From contig CALFBF010000071.1 in assembly GCA_937949965.1 (NCBI GenBank), positions 1 through 34,487 of the forward strand: 34,487 bases of DNA. Direction: 5' to 3'. Every line of letters starts with the position of its first letter. Within the stretch, counting starts at the first letter, position 1. Below are positions 33,352-34,487 of this stretch, piece by piece. The notes under the pieces were generated by a model that was given only the letters and a program-made list of their open reading frames with translations, was not told the DNA's origin and searched no databases. This stretch comes from an uncultured Roseibacillus sp. GTDB lineage: Bacteria > Verrucomicrobiota > Verrucomicrobiia > Verrucomicrobiales > Akkermansiaceae. Position numbers and translations under genes: made by a program.

Positions 33352-33390
33352 GGAGGGTAAATGGAGGGTATGAATTTTTACCCTATAGGG
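33352..33390. promoter_or_regulatory. Repeat and palindrome cluster upstream of the amidase gene
   Basis: GGAGGGTA occurs twice exactly 11 bases apart (33352 and 33363). The complementary half TACCCT lies at 33379, within the perfect palindrome CCCTATAGGG (33381-33390). Same-phase direct repeats plus an inverted half-site look like a binding array for a regulator of the amidase, or a small leader hairpin (AGGGTAAA / TTTACCCT). Confidence 0.45.
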
Positions 33391-33410
33391 CTTGAAAACT
33401 CAAAAATAAG

Positions 33411-34340
33411 ATGAAATTTGCTACTTTCGCTTATTGTTTCAGGTTTATTGACTATTTAATTTTAAAAAATATTTACATTTTCGAAAAGTTTTGTCATCTT
33501 CTTTACGCAGTGAGTGTTTTCCGAGTTATCCGTTCTTTCTTACTCTGCGGGATTTGTCTCGTCGGGATTCTAGCCAATGTTGAAGGGGCGCATATTGTAC
33601 GCAAAGGAGACACCTTTTACTCGATTGCTAGGGCGAATGGAGTGAGCGTACAGAGTCTGATGTCTGCTAATGGAATCAGCGATGCCAGTAAATTACCTGT
33701 TGGGAAACGGCTCACGATTCCCAGTAAGGTTAGTCAGGCGAGCGTTTCGAAGAAGGTGAATGTTTCTTTAAAGGCGACTTCCTCTCCTCGACGAAGTGCT
33801 TCCAAGAGCAAGACTGTCATCATTGATCCAGGACATGGTGGTCGCGATAAGGGTGCGATTTGGGGTGGTGTGAGAGAATCAGATCTCAATCTCAAAACGG
33901 CGTTCAAAGTGAAATCCTATCTGCAGCGAGCGGGGTATAAGGTGGTCATGACTCGCGAGAGCGATCGTTATGTCTCGTTAAGTCAACGAGCTGCCATTGC
34001 CAATCGTTACCGGAATGCCGTGTTCGTCAGTATCCATTACAATGCGGTGAGGCAGACCTGGGTTCATGGGGGAGAGACTTTTCACGCCGGAACCAGCGCA
34101 AGCCGTTACTTGGCGTCTTCTCTGCAGCGTAATCTTGTTTCGAAATGTAGCGTTAAGAACCGGGGCATCCGTTACGGAAAGTTTTCGGTGATTCACAATA
34201 CCAATTGTCCGGCAGCGTTGATCGAGTGTGGCTTCATGAGTAACTCCCGCGAGCGTTCTCGTTGTAATACCTCATCCTTTCAAGATGCCGCTGCACGCGC
34301 TATCGTCGCTGGGATCGAGCGCTGGGATCGTTCTTACTAA
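33411..34340 (+). CDS. LysM plus N-acetylmuramoyl-L-alanine amidase (Amidase_3)
   Basis: The exported wall hydrolase cuts the amide between MurNAc and L-Ala in peptidoglycan. From the ATG at 33411 there are 309 residues, but the first 33 are AT-rich and odd; GTG at 33510 gives 277 residues with a neat signal peptide (VFRVIRSFLLCGICLVGILANVEGA). The LysM domain follows (HIVRKGDTFYSIARANGVSV to VGKRLTIPSK), then a Ser/Lys linker, then Amidase_3: VIIDPGHGGRDKGAIW (zinc His), VRESDLNL (zinc Glu), MTRESDRYVSLSQRAAIAN, FVSIHYNA (zinc His), and ALIECGFMSN (catalytic Glu). A lone gene with a notable repeat cluster upstream. Probable role: daughter-cell separation or wall turnover. Confidence 0.93.
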   Translation: MKFATFAYCFRFIDYLILKNIYIFEKFCHLLYAVSVFRVIRSFLLCGICLVGILANVEGAHIVRKGDTFYSIARANGVSVQSLMSANGISDASKLPVGKRLTIPSKVSQASVSKKVNVSLKATSSPRRSASKSKTVIIDPGHGGRDKGAIWGGVRESDLNLKTAFKVKSYLQRAGYKVVMTRESDRYVSLSQRAAIANRYRNAVFVSIHYNAVRQTWVHGGETFHAGTSASRYLASSLQRNLVSKCSVKNRGIRYGKFSVIHNTNCPAALIECGFMSNSRERSRCNTSSFQDAAARAIVAGIERWDRSY

Positions 34341-34358
34341 GAACGTAGGAGCAGTTTT

Positions 34359-34487
34359 TTAAGAAAGCTCCCGTTGCGATTTTTTAGGAGTAAGCCAAAT
34401 GGCTTGAAAAGCTCGTGCGTGCGCGGGGTCATTGAGAAGCAGTCCCGTAGGTTGCCGCTGCTTGCTTTGTAAACGATGGATGAGGAG
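34359..34487 (-). CDS. C-terminal end of an unidentified minus-strand gene (partial)
   Basis: The minus-strand frame is open from the right window edge to a TAA at 34359-34361, encoding 42 residues that include RLQSKQRQPTGLLLNDPAHA and end AIWLTPKKSQRELS. Composition looks coding. The AFQAIWL segment recalls the FxxIWLG end of chalcone-isomerase-like bacterial proteins, but the match is too short to name it. It converges with the amidase gene, 18 bases apart, with T-rich sequence between. Confidence 0.45.
   Translation of the reverse strand, partial: LLIHRLQSKQRQPTGLLLNDPAHARAFQAIWLTPKKSQRELS

Noticed and set aside
1-34487. CRISPR array or rRNA/tRNA genes
   Set aside because: No regularly spaced repeats and no recognisable RNA gene sequences were seen on reading through.

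Overview
The window looks like chromosomal DNA of a verrucomicrobium (Verrucomicrobiota). The evidence is a PSD1/DUF1549/DUF1553 cytochrome-like protein paired with a DUF1501 protein (a Planctomycetes/Verrucomicrobia speciality), a giant secreted G8/beta-helix protein ending in a GLTG...NLLKYAF-type tail, a basic KAAKKA-rich small protein, and housekeeping genes scattered among short operons. Family or genus cannot be fixed from the sequence alone. No rRNA, tRNA or CRISPR array was found.

Layout. 1-1607 is an AT-rich accessory patch: the 3' end of an RHS-repeat gene cut by the window edge, then two small unrecognised genes, one of which carries three copies of an 8-bp repeat that throws its start out of frame. 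1764-2969 is a decayed IS3-family element. 3048-7175 is housekeeping: rpsU and an Ldh-type dehydrogenase on the minus strand, then divergent grpE-dnaJ-rsmE. 7606-11832 encodes a 1408-residue secreted protein, followed by a HAD phosphatase. 12938-15848 holds two unknown or DUF genes, rlmN and a basic small protein with a strong terminator. 15932-17595 is cdaA, a 74-residue CdaR-like stub, and bioD. 17604-21963 is the DUF1501/PSD1-DUF1553 operon. 22505-25325 carries pheT and a HIT protein. 25494-28845 holds an orphan HTH protein, an unknown gene overlapping the nrdR operon, nrdR, a membrane protein and a polyprenyl diphosphate synthase. 28977-32435 is a full-length pyruvate carboxylase. 32856-34340 has a small membrane protein and a LysM/amidase cell-wall hydrolase. 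A minus-strand gene runs off the right edge.

How the genes relate. Protein quality control (grpE, dnaJ), translation and rRNA care (rpsU, rsmE, rlmN, pheT), c-di-AMP signalling (cdaA plus stub), cofactor supply (bioD makes the biotin precursor that pyruvate carboxylase ultimately needs), anaplerosis (pyc), isoprenoid chain synthesis, nucleotide-reductase regulation (nrdR) and wall remodelling (amidase) are all ordinary core functions.

The most unusual structure is non-coding. A roughly 150-bp dispersed repeat lies at 7362-7520 and 22041-22199 and aligns without gaps at about three-quarters identity by eye; both copies can form a hairpin. Other points worth a look are the 8-bp slippage repeat, the truncated CdaR, a multi-stem inverted-repeat region upstream of pyc, and a direct-repeat/palindrome cluster upstream of the amidase.
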